Assembly (NCBI RefSeq): GCF_041146795.1
Contig: NC_135174.1
Span: forward strand, 24,514,878-24,578,877
DNA length: 64,000 nucleotides
Reading direction: 5' to 3'
Origin: Maylandia zebra
Taxonomy: Eukaryota > Chordata > Actinopteri > Cichliformes > Cichlidae
Shown here: positions 1 to 11,731 of the stretch, one piece after another
Layout of the letters: every line of letters starts with the position of its first letter
How positions within the stretch are numbered: the stretch's first letter is position 1
Position numbers and translations under genes: made by a program
Notes under the pieces: model-generated
Told to the model about the DNA's origin: nothing
Database searches by the model: none
What the model saw: only the letters and a program-made list of their open reading frames with translations

Positions 1-560
1 CTGAAACAGCCAAAAAGTTCAGAAAAAGATTACAGAAATTATTGTTGTGTTTATATTTAAGGTAAAGAAAGACCTTACAAATATTAATGAGAGATCCCCA
101 GAGACCAGGTGTTCCTCCTATGAGCAAGCACTTGGTGGTGGATGACAGAAAATCCCTTTCAACAGGAATGGACACTAGTGGCATTTGAAGAGTATCTTAG
201 AGCAAAACAGCATTCCTAGTAATGTGAGACAAGCCCGCTGCCATTTTTAAACCAGAACTTTGGCCAGAAGAGGAAAATATGGACCAGAAAATATATCACA
301 GGACACCCAGGATGATCATCAATCTGATGAATAATTCCCAACCAGAGTTATGACAAAGTATATTTTGTCTTTATGGGACATTATCTAAAGAAACAGATCT
401 CGTTCCACCTGACACAGATCGTGACCAAGATTTTTGCAAGCCCATGTTACACAGTATCTCATGCAGTTAACCTGCATAATTGCAGTTTCTGCACAGTGTC
501 ATGCGCAGACACTTTAAAAGTGATACAAATTAACTTGGGACCAGTTTCGATATGCAGCTA

Positions 561-561
<1 letters not shown>

Positions 562-597
<36 letters not shown>
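562..597. repeat. Poly-A tract (36 A)
   Basis: An uninterrupted run of 36 A on the plus strand. It could be the tail of an old retroposed copy, but no recognisable retroposon body precedes it. The stretch 1-1250 otherwise shows nothing I can assign. Confidence 0.9.
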
Positions 598-601
<4 letters not shown>

Positions 602-1251
602 CTAATCTGGGCGCACACTGGCTAGTTCTAATCTAGTTCAACAAAAGCACACGAGCATCACTGGAATACACTGACAAGACATATTAATACAATCTGCCTG
701 ACATTGTGTAGGAACTTCCCTTAAGAGCTCTGACCCATGTTGGGTAATGAACACAGAAACATAGAATGTCAACACTGGATTGTATAGAGGTGAGGCCAAC
801 ACGTTAGGCAGGATTTATACTCCTGCGTTATACTTCCTCACCTTAGGTGTAGACTGCACTCTGCACCTACCTAGAAATATAACCAGAGGCCACCTCAAGG
901 AGACTTGCAATGACTATGATCGACCTGTTCAGTACCAATATTTCCTTCTACGCATTCCTCTGACCTACCTGTAACCTTGAGTCATCATGAGCCAAGGTGT
1001 GAATTCTGTTAGATATTACCAACACCTTGCTATCATAATACGTTATTAAAGGTCAAAGTGTGAGTCAAACACCTGAGAACGGATCTCAAGACTGCATTAC
1101 AGGTGGATGATAGTTGGCTATCTGCAAAAACTAAAAGAGAAGTCCAGTTTCTTTCCACTTAAGCGCTTAAGACTGCAATGACCTGGATGACTGAGAAGCT
1201 ATAGAGACAGTATGCAGATTCAGTGCAGAAGTATTCATTAAGCTTTAGGCT

Positions 1252-1363
1252 CTTTGACCTGAGCAGCTTTGGCAGGTCGGAGCATATTGTCCTGCTGGGT
1301 GAGGTTGAAGCCGTCAGGGAGAGCTGTCCCAGGGGTTGGGGGAGGTTGCTTGGGATATAATGT
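1252..1363 (-). other. Unidentified protein-like open stretch ending in a stop
   Basis: On the minus strand a frame runs from about 1363 to a TAA at 1252-1254, reading roughly 36 residues of protein-like composition; it contains LPDGFNLTQQDN and ends in AKAAQVKEPKA. It is GC-rich against its AT-rich surroundings. A stop lies just upstream in the same frame, so it would have to be a terminal exon; the only usable acceptor is a poor one (cccaag) near 1360. I do not recognise the protein. It may be the last exon of a small gene inside the wnk4 intron, a retroposed fragment, or chance. Confidence 0.2.
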
Positions 1364-1468
1364 TTAGCTAGATGGTTTATGTTAAAGCATCATCCCCATG
1401 CATGGCAGAAGTCAAGGTTTCCCAAAAGAACATTGCATTGTAAGGAGATGATCAATATTATTGACTTC

Positions 1469-1610
1469 ACCTGTCAGCAGCTTTAATGTTGCGGCCCATC
1501 AATCCGGTTGTTCAGTGATGACGCGACGAATCCTACTTCCGGGTCTAAAGTAGTCTGCGTTTAATATGGCTTTTGTGTTGTTAACATGTTTAATGTTATG
1601 TATTTTCTTC
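1469..1610. promoter_or_regulatory. Promoter-like island with ETS-type sites
   Basis: A locally CpG-richer patch (gatgacgcgacgaatcc) holds an ETS-type core (cttccggg) near 1537-1544 and resembles teleost housekeeping promoters. On the minus strand a short start exon could follow: an ATG at about 1499 reads MGRNIKAAD and meets a consensus donor (CAG|gtgaag) at about 1470. On the plus strand an ATG at 1566 reads a hydrophobic ORF of about 22 codons. Neither can be tied to a known gene, and the phase of the minus-strand donor does not fit the open stretch at 1252-1363. Confidence 0.25.
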
Positions 1611-3602
1611 TATTTGATCTCAAAAAGCTCCTAAAACAGTCAGTGATCACTGTTGACCTCCCTCGGCTTTTATTACCACTAATCATTTATTTAAGCTCAG
1701 TTTTTAAAACCTTAGGATGAAACTACAGCCCAGCCTATGCAGCAGTATATGAATGACTAACCTCATATGTGGATGGATCTCAGTTGTTCTCCTGGCTGAA
1801 GTTTGGTCCTTTTACAGCATCCTGCCATGCGATTACATTTGTTCCTGACCACCGACAACACTCACATTAACTTTTATTGAGTGGAGAAAAAAGTTAGCTT
1901 GTTTATATTAAGCTAACATAGCTGTGTTGCTAGCGGTCACATAGCACATCATTATATACCAGCTAGCCCAACTTCAGTAACCCTACAAACGTCACTGCTG
2001 TTTAGTTTTCTGTCTTCATTTATGCTGGAAGTGATAGCAGAGCTGTACGTTTTAATTTGTTTCCAAAACCCCGCAGTCAGGACATGCTATATTGTATTTA
2101 GATAGAAGCTAGCGAGCTAACTCCCTGCTAACTTCTAACTCCGTTAAATGTCATAAATTCCGTTTTCATGGATGCCTGGATGTTAAACTCAATTGTTACA
2201 CCTGGTAGAGCAGAACGCTGATCATTTTATTAAAGATGAAAGACTTTAGACAGTTTTTCAACTCTCAGTAATGCCATAGTGATCGTTTGATATATGGACC
2301 TGCAGCGGAGTTTAGACCCAGACACGGCTAGTGACGTCAGACTGAACAATCGGATATGTATTCAAAGCACAGAAGATAAGAGGGAAAATATACTCATGCT
2401 CAAGACAATGTGATTACTGTAAACACAAAAGATTCCTTTAGAGGAGCAGATACCGGTGTCATTTTAAAGGGATCTCACGGGATAAACCCAATACCAAGAA
2501 ACAAGCTTTCCATTGAGCCGCACGTGAAAAACGTGAAGCGGAGCAAGTGATTGTATAAAATATGGGTTACCAGAGCACTATTACTGGAAGTTGGAAAACT
2601 TTAAACAAACCTGGACTACTTACTGAAATCTCTCACATGAAGAATTGATTCACTGAGGAAAAATAATAAAAGCAATGACTCAGCAGATACAGAGCCTTTG
2701 CCAGTGGCACATTTTAGCACGTAAATTTCACTAGCTCTATCGCTACATCTCGAGGACGGAAAACCAGTTTCTAATCTGTTCTTTCCGCTTGGTGTTTCCA
2801 GTCTGTGTCTGGCAGAGGTACATATAATAACTGAAAAGAGTATCATTTTTGTACATCTCAAGACATTAATATCATCTTATCTATTATCCTTTGTGTTAAT
2901 CAAAACCTACGGAGTCTGTGGTTATTGTAAAAGCATTATTGTTGATTATTACTGTTTACATTGTTACCAAAACTGAGTAATTGGTAACAATAAGATTGTG
3001 TGACCTATCTCTGAATGCATTTCACATGTAATGTGTGCATTTGAGCTTGATTTCCCTTCTGTTACTACACCTTGAAATGATAAATGAAAAGTTTTATGTT
3101 TCATTTATCATGAATGTTGACATAAATACTGAAAAGATTCCTAAAAGATAAAAATTATTTTATCTAAAGTGGGAAACTGCCAAAAACCTGAGGATTTCAA
3201 AACCACTGAGTGTACTACTCCCTGCACGCTACTGGAAGACTAGCCAACATAAAAAGGACAAATATGAGACTGCAGTGCATAACTGAGCGTGAAGAAACAG
3301 CTTTTTCTGGTTTAAAAAACAGCCAACTTACAGCTGAACACTAAACACTGCAAGTAACTGCTTCATTAACTGGTCAGAGATGAATTATGCTGGTTTGTAA
3401 AGGGAATAGTACAAACTGTTGTACAAAAACACAGAACAGGTCCCAGTCTAAAATACTCTGAGTTTTAGGAGCGCTGGCAGTGAATTAGCTAGATTTGTTG
3501 CTTCCTTAATTATCAGTTAAAATGATTAATTAAATTGTAACATATTAAATTTGTATTAGTTAATGTATGCCATTGGGAGAGAGGCAAGAGATGCTTCTGT
3601 GA

Positions 3603-3790
3603 CCATCCATCCATCCATTTTTGGATCTGGGTTATTGGGCATCAATCTGAGCAGGAGACACCCAGACCTCCCTCTCTTCGCCCACCACCTCTAATGTTTC
3701 CGGGGGGAAACACCGAGGTGTTCCCAAGCCTTCTGAGAGATGTAATCTCTCCAGTGTGTGGGTCTGACCTGGGTTCCTCTCCATTCCATT
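3603..3790 (-). mobile_element. Rex3-like LINE 3' fragment
   Basis: Read on the minus strand, this ends in GGATGGATGGATGG, the tetranucleotide tail of Rex3-type LINEs. The preceding sequence translates to THWRDYISQKAWEHLG, matching the C-terminal end of fish Rex3-like reverse transcriptase (RDYISxLAWExLG). Only the last ~60 codons remain and the frame is broken after that, so it is a dead 5'-truncated copy. The family assignment is from memory of the motif. Confidence 0.7.
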
Positions 3791-6120
3791 AAAAGAAAAC
3801 ATGAGTCTTTAAAAGAAAGATTTCTGATCAGTTTCTTCTGTATTAGACAATATTTAATATGATTTTCTTTGATGAATAAGAAGACTTTTAACACTCCCAA
3901 ACTTTTGATTAGTATCTAAGATTAAACGTATAACTGTGGATTACAAAGTTAAACTATTATTTAATCAAGCGGGTCCTACTTCTGGAACTTATGTCTAAGA
4001 AAGCATCAATAAGCAGTCTCCTTGTGTATGGATTAGGTGAGTGACAGGTCCACGGTACAGTAACCAGTCCATCAAGCAAATAGAAAAAAAAACAAAACCA
4101 CACACGCTCACCTTTATACCTACACAAGAACTATGGTTTCCAGTGTAAACACACAAACACACCCAATGGCCCTGGGCTCAAAGCCCCTAAACAAAGAGCC
4201 TCATGCTGCCTCTGCTTGCAGCTACAGTATCCACCCTCACTAACCTGTTATCAACAGCAGCCAATGAGACACTGCTATCTAGGCACAGTGCTGTCAGTAT
4301 GCTGAATGATACAGACAAGCTGTATCTTGCAGAGCAATCACCAAGACGTGCACATTCAGTACAGTACAAATTTCACAGGTGACCAACGTGCTCAGTAAAG
4401 GAAAAAAAACAAAACAACAAACAGCGGGCCCCACATCAAAATGACGTTATGCCATGTGTACATGTAGGCTATCACTGTGCGCCTTCTTAACTTTCTACTC
4501 ACAGAACATTGGCTCGCCCTGATAAGCTGATTTTGGGTGCACTTTGGGCCTTACAAGGAAAGACCATGTTGATGTTGGCTACAGTAGAGCTGATAGGAAG
4601 CCCATGGCTTGTCAGTGAACACTAGCCACATTCAGATAAAAGTTACACAGCCAGGCTTATACTATGAAACCCAGGCTAGCATGAGTGAGAGGGGGGGGGG
4701 GGCAACAGAAATCTTGGGGCGTGCCAAACTAGATTTATGCCTTTTTGTTTAGCCTCATAACTATACGGACACAGTAGCAAGACATTAATAAGGTTTTACA
4801 GCTTTAATTTAATCTGCTACTTCGATATGAGTATTAAAACTCTGAGCTAAAACGTAAACACTACATCAAGAGCCCAGTTTCACTGCTTCAGTAATGTTTC
4901 CAGGTCTTACTACAACTCGGCTGATGTACAATCTACCCTCCTTTTTTTTGCACCTAGACACAGGAACTATGTTTACTAGCGGCAAAAGGAATAAAGCACT
5001 GAAACAACAGGCAGTTATTTTCAATATCAATTCATTAGTTGTGCATGTTTTAATGAATTCATTGTTTATATCTGGAAAAATACTGGACAAGCTAGCCTGT
5101 GTGAGCATTCTGTAGTTTTCTGTATGAAAACTACCAGTTTATAATGGGTAAAAACCACTAAAGAAATGGTTAATAACAGCCCAATCTACATGCTTCAACA
5201 GCATTAAGTTTTATTTGTTTTAGAAGAAGCATTAGCTGAGGAAAAAAAAATCCTCTTAAACAGTTTGTGACCATCAATAAAACCTCCAGGGTGCACCAAC
5301 TTTAAAGATCTGGTTTCTCTTAATCAGCAGAAAACGGTCTTTCAGCCCGTATTTATGCATCTGAGGACCTGGTATTAATTGGTTGTGGGTGCTAAGGCCA
5401 GCCTTCCATTAATAACAGCCCTCATAAAAACACTGCACGATAACAGAAACTGTGTTGGTTTATGTTTAAAAATGAACCAAGCGTATAAAAGTGCCTGAGA
5501 CGCTGAGGGGGCAAGGTTGGAGAGAACTGCTGGAAAGTGCTGCCCTTGAATAAGATCAGGTATTGTGCAACATATGCCCTTTACAAAGGATCACCAAAAA
5601 GGATATGTGCCTCAGTGAACTCATTCCTATCAGTTACTAAGTAGCTCGGTGTGCTGTTGCAGTCACTTGTGAGGTGCTGAACCTCCAAGCTCATTAATCC
5701 ATGCAACGATCAGCATTTTAGACGCAGTAACAACAACTCTTCCTTTTGACTCAATGCAGTGCAGTGAGAACAGTATATGAATGGGAGGAACAGAGGGCCA
5801 CACAACAGCTCATCAATTTTTCATTTCCTCTGTATTAACTTAAAAGCTCAGCGGTCAATACCTATATGGCACCTGAATTACCTGTGGGTGAGCAGTTGCT
5901 AGGTAGCTGCCACCTGTAAAGCAACATTATCAAGCAGCATTTAAACTCTTGTTTTATCCATAGGTAAGAGATGTATGCAGCCATTAAGAGGTCTGGAGGC
6001 TGAATGACCAGTGCAGTGACACCAACACTAACAAATACACAAAATGACCAAAAGTACAAGTGGAACTAGTTTTTTTTTATCCTGCTTCATGGGCATCTGC
6101 GATGTGATGTAGACTAAGTC

Positions 6121-6173
6121 TTCTTTCTTTAAAAAAAAAAAAAAAAAAAAGAAAGAAAGAAAGAAAGAAAGAA
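6121..6173. repeat. Poly-A plus (GAAA)n tract
   Basis: A TTCTTTCTTT block, 20 A and about six GAAA units. The T-rich start and GAAA end are complementary, so this tract can also fold on itself, immediately beside the hairpin at 6175-6214. Confidence 0.85.
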
Positions 6174-6174
6174 C

Positions 6175-6214
6175 TTTACAGAATCCTCCACAGAAATGTG
6201 GAGGATTCTGTAAA
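6175..6214. repeat. Perfect 17-bp hairpin
   Basis: The arms tttacagaatcctccac (6175-6191) and gtggaggattctgtaaa (6198-6214) are exactly complementary around a 6-base loop (agaaat). Teleost introns carry many MITE remnants and this may be one; it is short for a microRNA precursor. Confidence 0.85.
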
Positions 6215-8327
6215 ATTTGCAGTGCTTATGCAAGAACTACGAGGGCGACTTTAATGGCGATTTGGATGAAGAGAAAAAAATGTGAGAAGTGTGGCAGATG
6301 CAACTGAGCGTCTAAAGATAACCAAACAATCGGCACAAGTGTTTGGGTACAGTTTGTTTTAAAATGTTCTGCAGCACCCACTGGGTGTTACTTTATCAGC
6401 TTGCCAGCAGACTTATATAATCAGTTAGTGATATTTTTGCCATGTCCATCCGGTTTTAAATGCATTGATAAGGTGTGTGTACTCAGCACAACATGTGATT
6501 AGGAAGAACAAAAGGATATGGATGAGCAATATCTGACTGTTTGCACTTGATCTTAAACCCAAAATAGCAAAGATCACATAAGAGCAAGTAATCAAGTACT
6601 GATTCTGATCAGTTCCTTATTTTTGAAGCTCACCCAGCATTAATTATGAAATTTGAGAATTTAAAAAGAAATCTGATAACACATGATCCAGAAATGTTTT
6701 GCATTAACATATAAAAGAAACAAATTGTATAAGCGTGACTATTAAACAACAAAATACCAGGATGTTTTGCTTCCTGGACACAAAGTGTAAATAGACAACA
6801 CTTTATGAACTGCATGAAAGTTTCTTATCTGTGCTTCAACTGGCTGGTAATGTTGTGAATGTCAATAAATCATTCATGTTTTAAATAATAAAGAGTGAAA
6901 TTAAAAGCCCTCACTTACAATGTTGGCGCTGGATACAAAAAGAAGTCTATAAGAAAACAGCAGAAAAGCTCCAACACACTCAAACTAGTGATCTTCCTCA
7001 GACATGTGTATGATTTCACAGCGTTTATATCTTTCAGGGGTTTTGTAAGCTTAAGGAAGCTTTGATTCTAGTGAGGGACTACTTTTCTCTGTATTAGTAC
7101 AAGCCTTCATTTGGTTTATGAAGAGAGACAGCACACAAAAGTTTTCAGTGGCTTTAATGTCTCATGTCACAGAGGGTTCGGCATGTTTTCTTTACCTTTT
7201 ACGTGATCGCACAATGCCTCCCTGTAGACGCCGCCCAGACTGCAATGCATTCAGCATAACAATGCAGCCCAACCATTCACAAAAGAACACCTCTCTGTGT
7301 CACAGTGACAATTATGATGAATTGAAGTTCTGATCTCTATAACTAGATGTGCTTTAAAACCTGTTCTGTATTCTGAACAGCTTAGAACATCCGGCAGATT
7401 AGAGCTCAGGCTCTGTAATACATAGTTAAAAGAGCTTAAGGCATTTCTACCTGAGTTGCAGTGACGCACCTTCCACTGCTGCTCCATCAACATTACAGGA
7501 GCGATCTCTGTTTAGCCACCAACACTCAGCTTTTGAGTTTCACTTAAGCATCAAAAGGTGGACGGGGTGGTGATTTCACTTAAGAAATGGAACTGAATCT
7601 GAGTCCGTCTCTTTGAGGTTAAATTATCACAGCAGTAACCATATCAACAGTGGTCACCTTTAAGCTTATTAGGAGTGATTAAGGAGCTTAACTGGACTCA
7701 TGTCTCAAGTAAAGAGATGAAATAGCATGCTTGTTTCCAACACAGAGCCACAAAAAAAGATTGCTGTACTTTTCACTCCACAGAAGGTAAAATCAGGGTT
7801 ATGTCTGACCACAAAGTACCCCAATGGACCAATGCGTTTATTTGACTCAAACATGTGAAACATCAGTGCCTGTGTTGCATGATGCAGGTAATGGGTCATC
7901 TGTGCCCCAAGCAGGAGCCTGTGTGACTCTCCATCTGCTTCCTGTTAACAGATACCTGTTGTGTGACTTGACAGACAGGTGGGCTCTGAGGCAGAAGGTG
8001 CTAGAGCTTGAGCCTTAAGGGCAGATTCCCTTCATGCCCATACATTCTCTTATTATCTGCACTCCGATGGCTTCTGTAGAAAATAACTGCACAACAAAAA
8101 GTAGCTCTGTGCATTTTTTTTAATTCAGTAAAGAGTGCTTTTAAATGAAGATGTATCTTAAAAAAAAAAAAAAAACTTCCAGTGTGTTTGAATCAAAACA
8201 AAAGTAAACATTGCCAGCATGTATATAGTGCAATATCCTTGTCACATGGTTTAATTTGACATTTAAAGGCTATGAGGACACAGCTTCAAAGCTCATGTGG
8301 CTGCCAGTTACTTACACCCATCCACGT

Positions 8328-8329
<2 letters not shown>

Positions 8330-8386
<57 letters not shown>
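8330..8386. repeat. (CA)n microsatellite
   Basis: About 28 uninterrupted CA units within the presumed wnk4 intron 1. Confidence 0.95.
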
Positions 8387-8388
<2 letters not shown>

Positions 8389-9134
8389 CTGCAAATGTTA
8401 AGAGTGGACTTACAGTTTTAATCTTTAAATCCACAACTGTGCTATCAAACCATGTAAGCAAGAGAAGTGTCAGCTGTTGCCCAGGCTGTTTCAAGGCTGT
8501 GCGCCAAATGCTATGGCATAAAAAGTACTGACACTTCTACAGTTTTACTGAAGCCTGCCTCTTCAGTCGTCTGCCTTACTTTATGTTTACATGATACACG
8601 TGGGCATTATGCCCTGCAAGGCCAGACCACCAAGCAGAACTTCATCTCACAAGCCCCACATCACATTTACTTTTTAACACAACCACTGATGGTATGTTCC
8701 TAAAAACTTGATCTATTACCTTTCAGATGTTCTTAGCTGTCACGTGAGGCCTTCAGAGAGCCCCAGTGTCACTGGTTGTTAATGAAAACAGAGATTAGAG
8801 GGGATTCATGACAAGCAGAGTACTGTAGCTCAGCTTGGAGCTGACTGCTAACAGGATGACCTGCCTTACCATGCAAGTGCCTGACACAACTAACTCAAGG
8901 TCAGTGGGGAATAATATACAGTAGATTAGCTGCCTGACATCAACCCTGATGCCCTGAGGGAGGAATTAGAGCAGCAAGTGGGCCAGGAAATCAAGAAAAG
9001 CATCAGCTTACACACTTGGCCTAGTGTTCATTTTAGGAAAGGTAGATTTAAAAGTCCTGGAAACCAATGCATCGTTTGTGTGAAGTTGTACATAGATGGG
9101 AATATGCTGTGAACAGACCCAGTGTGCATCCTAC

Positions 9135-9749
9135 CTGTAGCTCACACCATGCCACCTCCACTGTAGTCTCTGTGTCCAGCCCTTTATAGACCGTCTTGAA
9201 AGACCCCCTTCCAATCTCTATGTTGAATTTGAGATATCTTCCATCAGGAGATGTTGCCACCGCTTTAGTCTCCACGTCCTCCTTTTCTTCCTGCTCCCAC
9301 TGAGTGTCAAACGTGATGCGAGACAGAATCTTTTGCTGTTTATTATGAAGTTCGTTTTCAGAGTCCGAGCTGGGATCTTGAGGAGTGGATCTGGCAACAG
9401 GTTTCCAGTTGCCACCGACGGACCCGGCGTCGGGGTCCTGGCGGCACGTGCTGGAGCTGGAAACCGGAGACGCGGACGGCGGGGTGTCGTCTGTTTTTTC
9501 TTCCTCTGCTCTGGACTCGGGCAGAGAGAGAATATTTTCTGCCGACCACGATAAGGCTTTGGAAAGTACACCGCTGTATAGGGGAGAATCAATGTCCATA
9601 CTAATTTTCTGCAGGCCGTAGGAGTTCCTCCGTGCGCCCAGCCCGTGCGTCCTCAGCACGGATGGGACTCGGGACAAACAGTCGTCGGTCATATCCACGG
9701 AGAGCCCCGGGAACCCGCGTCCTGGTATCTCTACTTGTGCATGAGACAT
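9135..9749 (-). CDS. wnk4: WNK lysine-deficient kinase, first coding exon (wnk4, partial)
   Basis: Serine/threonine kinase of the WNK family, which controls cation-chloride cotransport through SPAK/OSR1. The exon has 205 codons from ATG at 9749 to a donor at 9135 (CTACAG|gtagga). Residues 1 to about 170 are a low-complexity Ser/Pro/acidic N-terminus; the last ~36 begin the kinase domain: the glycine loop [11 protein letters not shown] carries the WNK-specific ATP-binding Lys, and VAWCELQ has Cys where other kinases have the beta-3 Lys, the family hallmark. WNK exon 1 ends at CELQ in vertebrates, as here. The paralogue call rests on synteny: human VPS25 lies immediately upstream of WNK4 in the same orientation, as vps25 does here. 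The remainder of the kinase is outside the window. Family certain; wnk4 rather than another WNK probable. Confidence 0.9.
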
Positions 9750-10039
9750 TGTGGCAGGTTCAACCTGATTTGGAGCCTAAATATGGAAATAACAGTAGGA
9801 CAGCAGAGCACCGTTACTTTATATTTGAGGTTACTTTTCCATGATGTCAGTTAAGTCAGTGGCTTTAAAACAAAAGACTGGAGACTGAATAACAGCCATA
9901 TCTAAGGAAAACAAGATTAGAGAGGATAGTCAGGAAACGTGTAAACTACTGTAGTGCCTGTAGTGGTAACCAGCCTTAGAAGTATATGACAGATAAAGCG
10001 TGTAAAAAAACAGAAAAGTGAGGAAAATACACTTACTCA

Positions 10040-10300
10040 GCACATTCACTGCGTAAAAAACATGTCACTTGAACGCTCCACGCACATTAATGCATAGTTT
10101 CTTTCAAGTGATTCGTGTGGTCCTCTCGTCTTCTTCTTCTTGTCTTTCTGAAAGCTTTTGCCATAACCTACTGCGAAAGGTCTGAACTGCCAATATCAAC
10201 AAAGCTCCGGAGGGCAGTTCGTCCTGTGCTCTCCCAGTGCGCGCTTCCAACTCCGCCCCCTCGCAGCTTTCACGCGCCAATAGGGCAATCCAGAGGGAGT
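10040..10300 (-). promoter_or_regulatory. wnk4: Probable wnk4 promoter and 5' UTR region
   Basis: Upstream of the wnk4 exon, a GC-box-like ccgccccc (10253-10260) and a CCAAT-type element (ccaatag, 10277-10283) sit in a locally GC-richer patch with gcgcgc. This is a normal layout for a TATA-less vertebrate promoter. The transcription start cannot be placed, and a 5' UTR intron between here and 9750 is possible. Confidence 0.45.
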
Positions 10301-11028
10301 AATTATAATAAGATGAATGTTTGGTAATTTATCATTTTGAACCGCAAGTGTTATTAAGTTTTGATTTGTTTTATCCGATTAAAAGAATATCTTCAAAACT
10401 CAACTGTGGGAGTGACTCTAAATTTTTGAGAAACAATCCATAAGCTGCCTTTTATGACACTTTGTATTAATTTGGCGATCAGGTTCTTCAGCTGGTTGAC
10501 TTTAAGCTTACTGGCGAACAGAATGTCCACACTTTCAACTGGCCCCCCGCTGATCAAAAGAACTCCTCCTCAGTTTCCTCTGAAATTAGATAAAAACAAT
10601 GAGTCATTTTATGAGCCAAGGCTGTCCTCATTTGTGGAAAGCGGTATGCTGCCCAAAGGTGGAGGATGCGCACCCGCGCCTGGCCTACGGGGGGGGGGGC
10701 TGCTGCTCGTGAAACAGTACACCATTATCAGCCAAGGCCACACTGGGCCCCACCTGCCCCACAAGAGAACATACAAGGTTTTATCCACAAAGACACGCAC
10801 AATTCTCTGGAGCTGTATCATCCCTCCACAGGCGGGAATACACAGCACATGATGTCAGTATGCAGTACTTTAATACAGCTGCAGCAAGGAGATCAAAACA
10901 TCATCATTGCTGCAGTTTCAGTCTGCACTCTGCAAAGCTTTTGAAGTCCTCACTCGTGTTTATCACACAACAAAACGTCGATGCACGTGAAAGAAAGGAA
11001 ATAGCCAGAAAATTTAACAAATGTCTAA
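10301..11028. other. wnk4-vps25 intergenic spacer
   Basis: This holds a 132-codon plus-strand ORF (10454-10852) with no recognisable domain and a G-run at 10689-10698. I judge it non-coding. With the vps25 polyadenylation candidate at 11029, the spacer between the two same-strand genes is roughly 0.7 kb. Confidence 0.5.
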
Positions 11029-11034
11029 TTTATT
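11029..11034 (-). terminator. vps25: Candidate vps25 polyadenylation signal
   Basis: AATAAA on the minus strand about 700 nt downstream of the vps25 stop codon. It would give a ~0.7-kb 3' UTR that contains a 12-C run at about 11529-11540. Other variant signals closer to the stop cannot be excluded. Confidence 0.4.
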
Positions 11035-11731
11035 TCCTACAGGATATGAAAAAGAAGTTGAATATAGACAGAGATAAAGATAACAGGAGCATCACAGTAG
11101 CTACTGCACAATAATAGGATACAGCAATCTGTACATGAAGTCCACTATTATTACACGCAGCTGAGTCAAGCCAAGACTGGCTCAAGCGTCTGTTGTGTTC
11201 CTCTTCTGGAAGCATTTACTCTCAAAATAAAAAGTCCCTCTGGTGTTGCTTTCTGGAATTTCTTGGTATGTCTGGTTGGAACAGAGGAATAACAGCCGAG
11301 CAAAGATCCACAGCTATTTTTACAGAGTAAATTTGTTAACAGAGAAAAATGAGAATAAAAGTAGATGCATTTACAATAATAAAGATGGAGTAAAGTTAAA
11401 GCGGGCAGGGAAAGATGTTCCCCTAAAGTACTCAGACATGACAGTATTTAGTGCCCTGATATTCATTGCATGGTTAAATGGCAACAAATGCTACCTATGA
11501 CGACTTTACAAGTAGCATGATCTAAAATGCCCCCCCCCCCCAAACACTTAGAAATGATATTGGTTCTCTTCCAGTAAGAGAAGGCAACAACAATTAGAGG
11601 ACCAGCATCCACTAGACTCGGTATTGAGGTGCACCTTATGTAGCCTTAAATGGCTAAATCTTAATAAAAATTTGTCTGTAAAGTACAGTATGAGGGCTCC
11701 CAGACAGAGGGTGTGTGATTCCAGCACAGTT

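Larger units (their letters stand above)
3800..9134. other. Probable wnk4 intron 1, no coding sequence seen
   Basis: No further WNK kinase exon was found here on the minus strand; the conserved segment that follows exon 1 in WNK kinases (RFKEEAEMLKxLQHPNIVRF type) is absent. Contents are simple repeats (G-run 4690-4702, A/GAAA tract 6121-6173, CA tract 8330-8386) and a perfect hairpin at 6175-6214. Short ORFs here have no protein-like features. Confidence 0.5.

Noticed and set aside
9218-9621. Several overlapping ORFs on both strands at the wnk4 exon
   Set aside because: Shadows of the WNK exon in other frames.
10454-10852. 132-codon plus-strand ORF between wnk4 and vps25
   Set aside because: No domain, low-complexity G-run frame, no splice or promoter support; within the range expected by chance.
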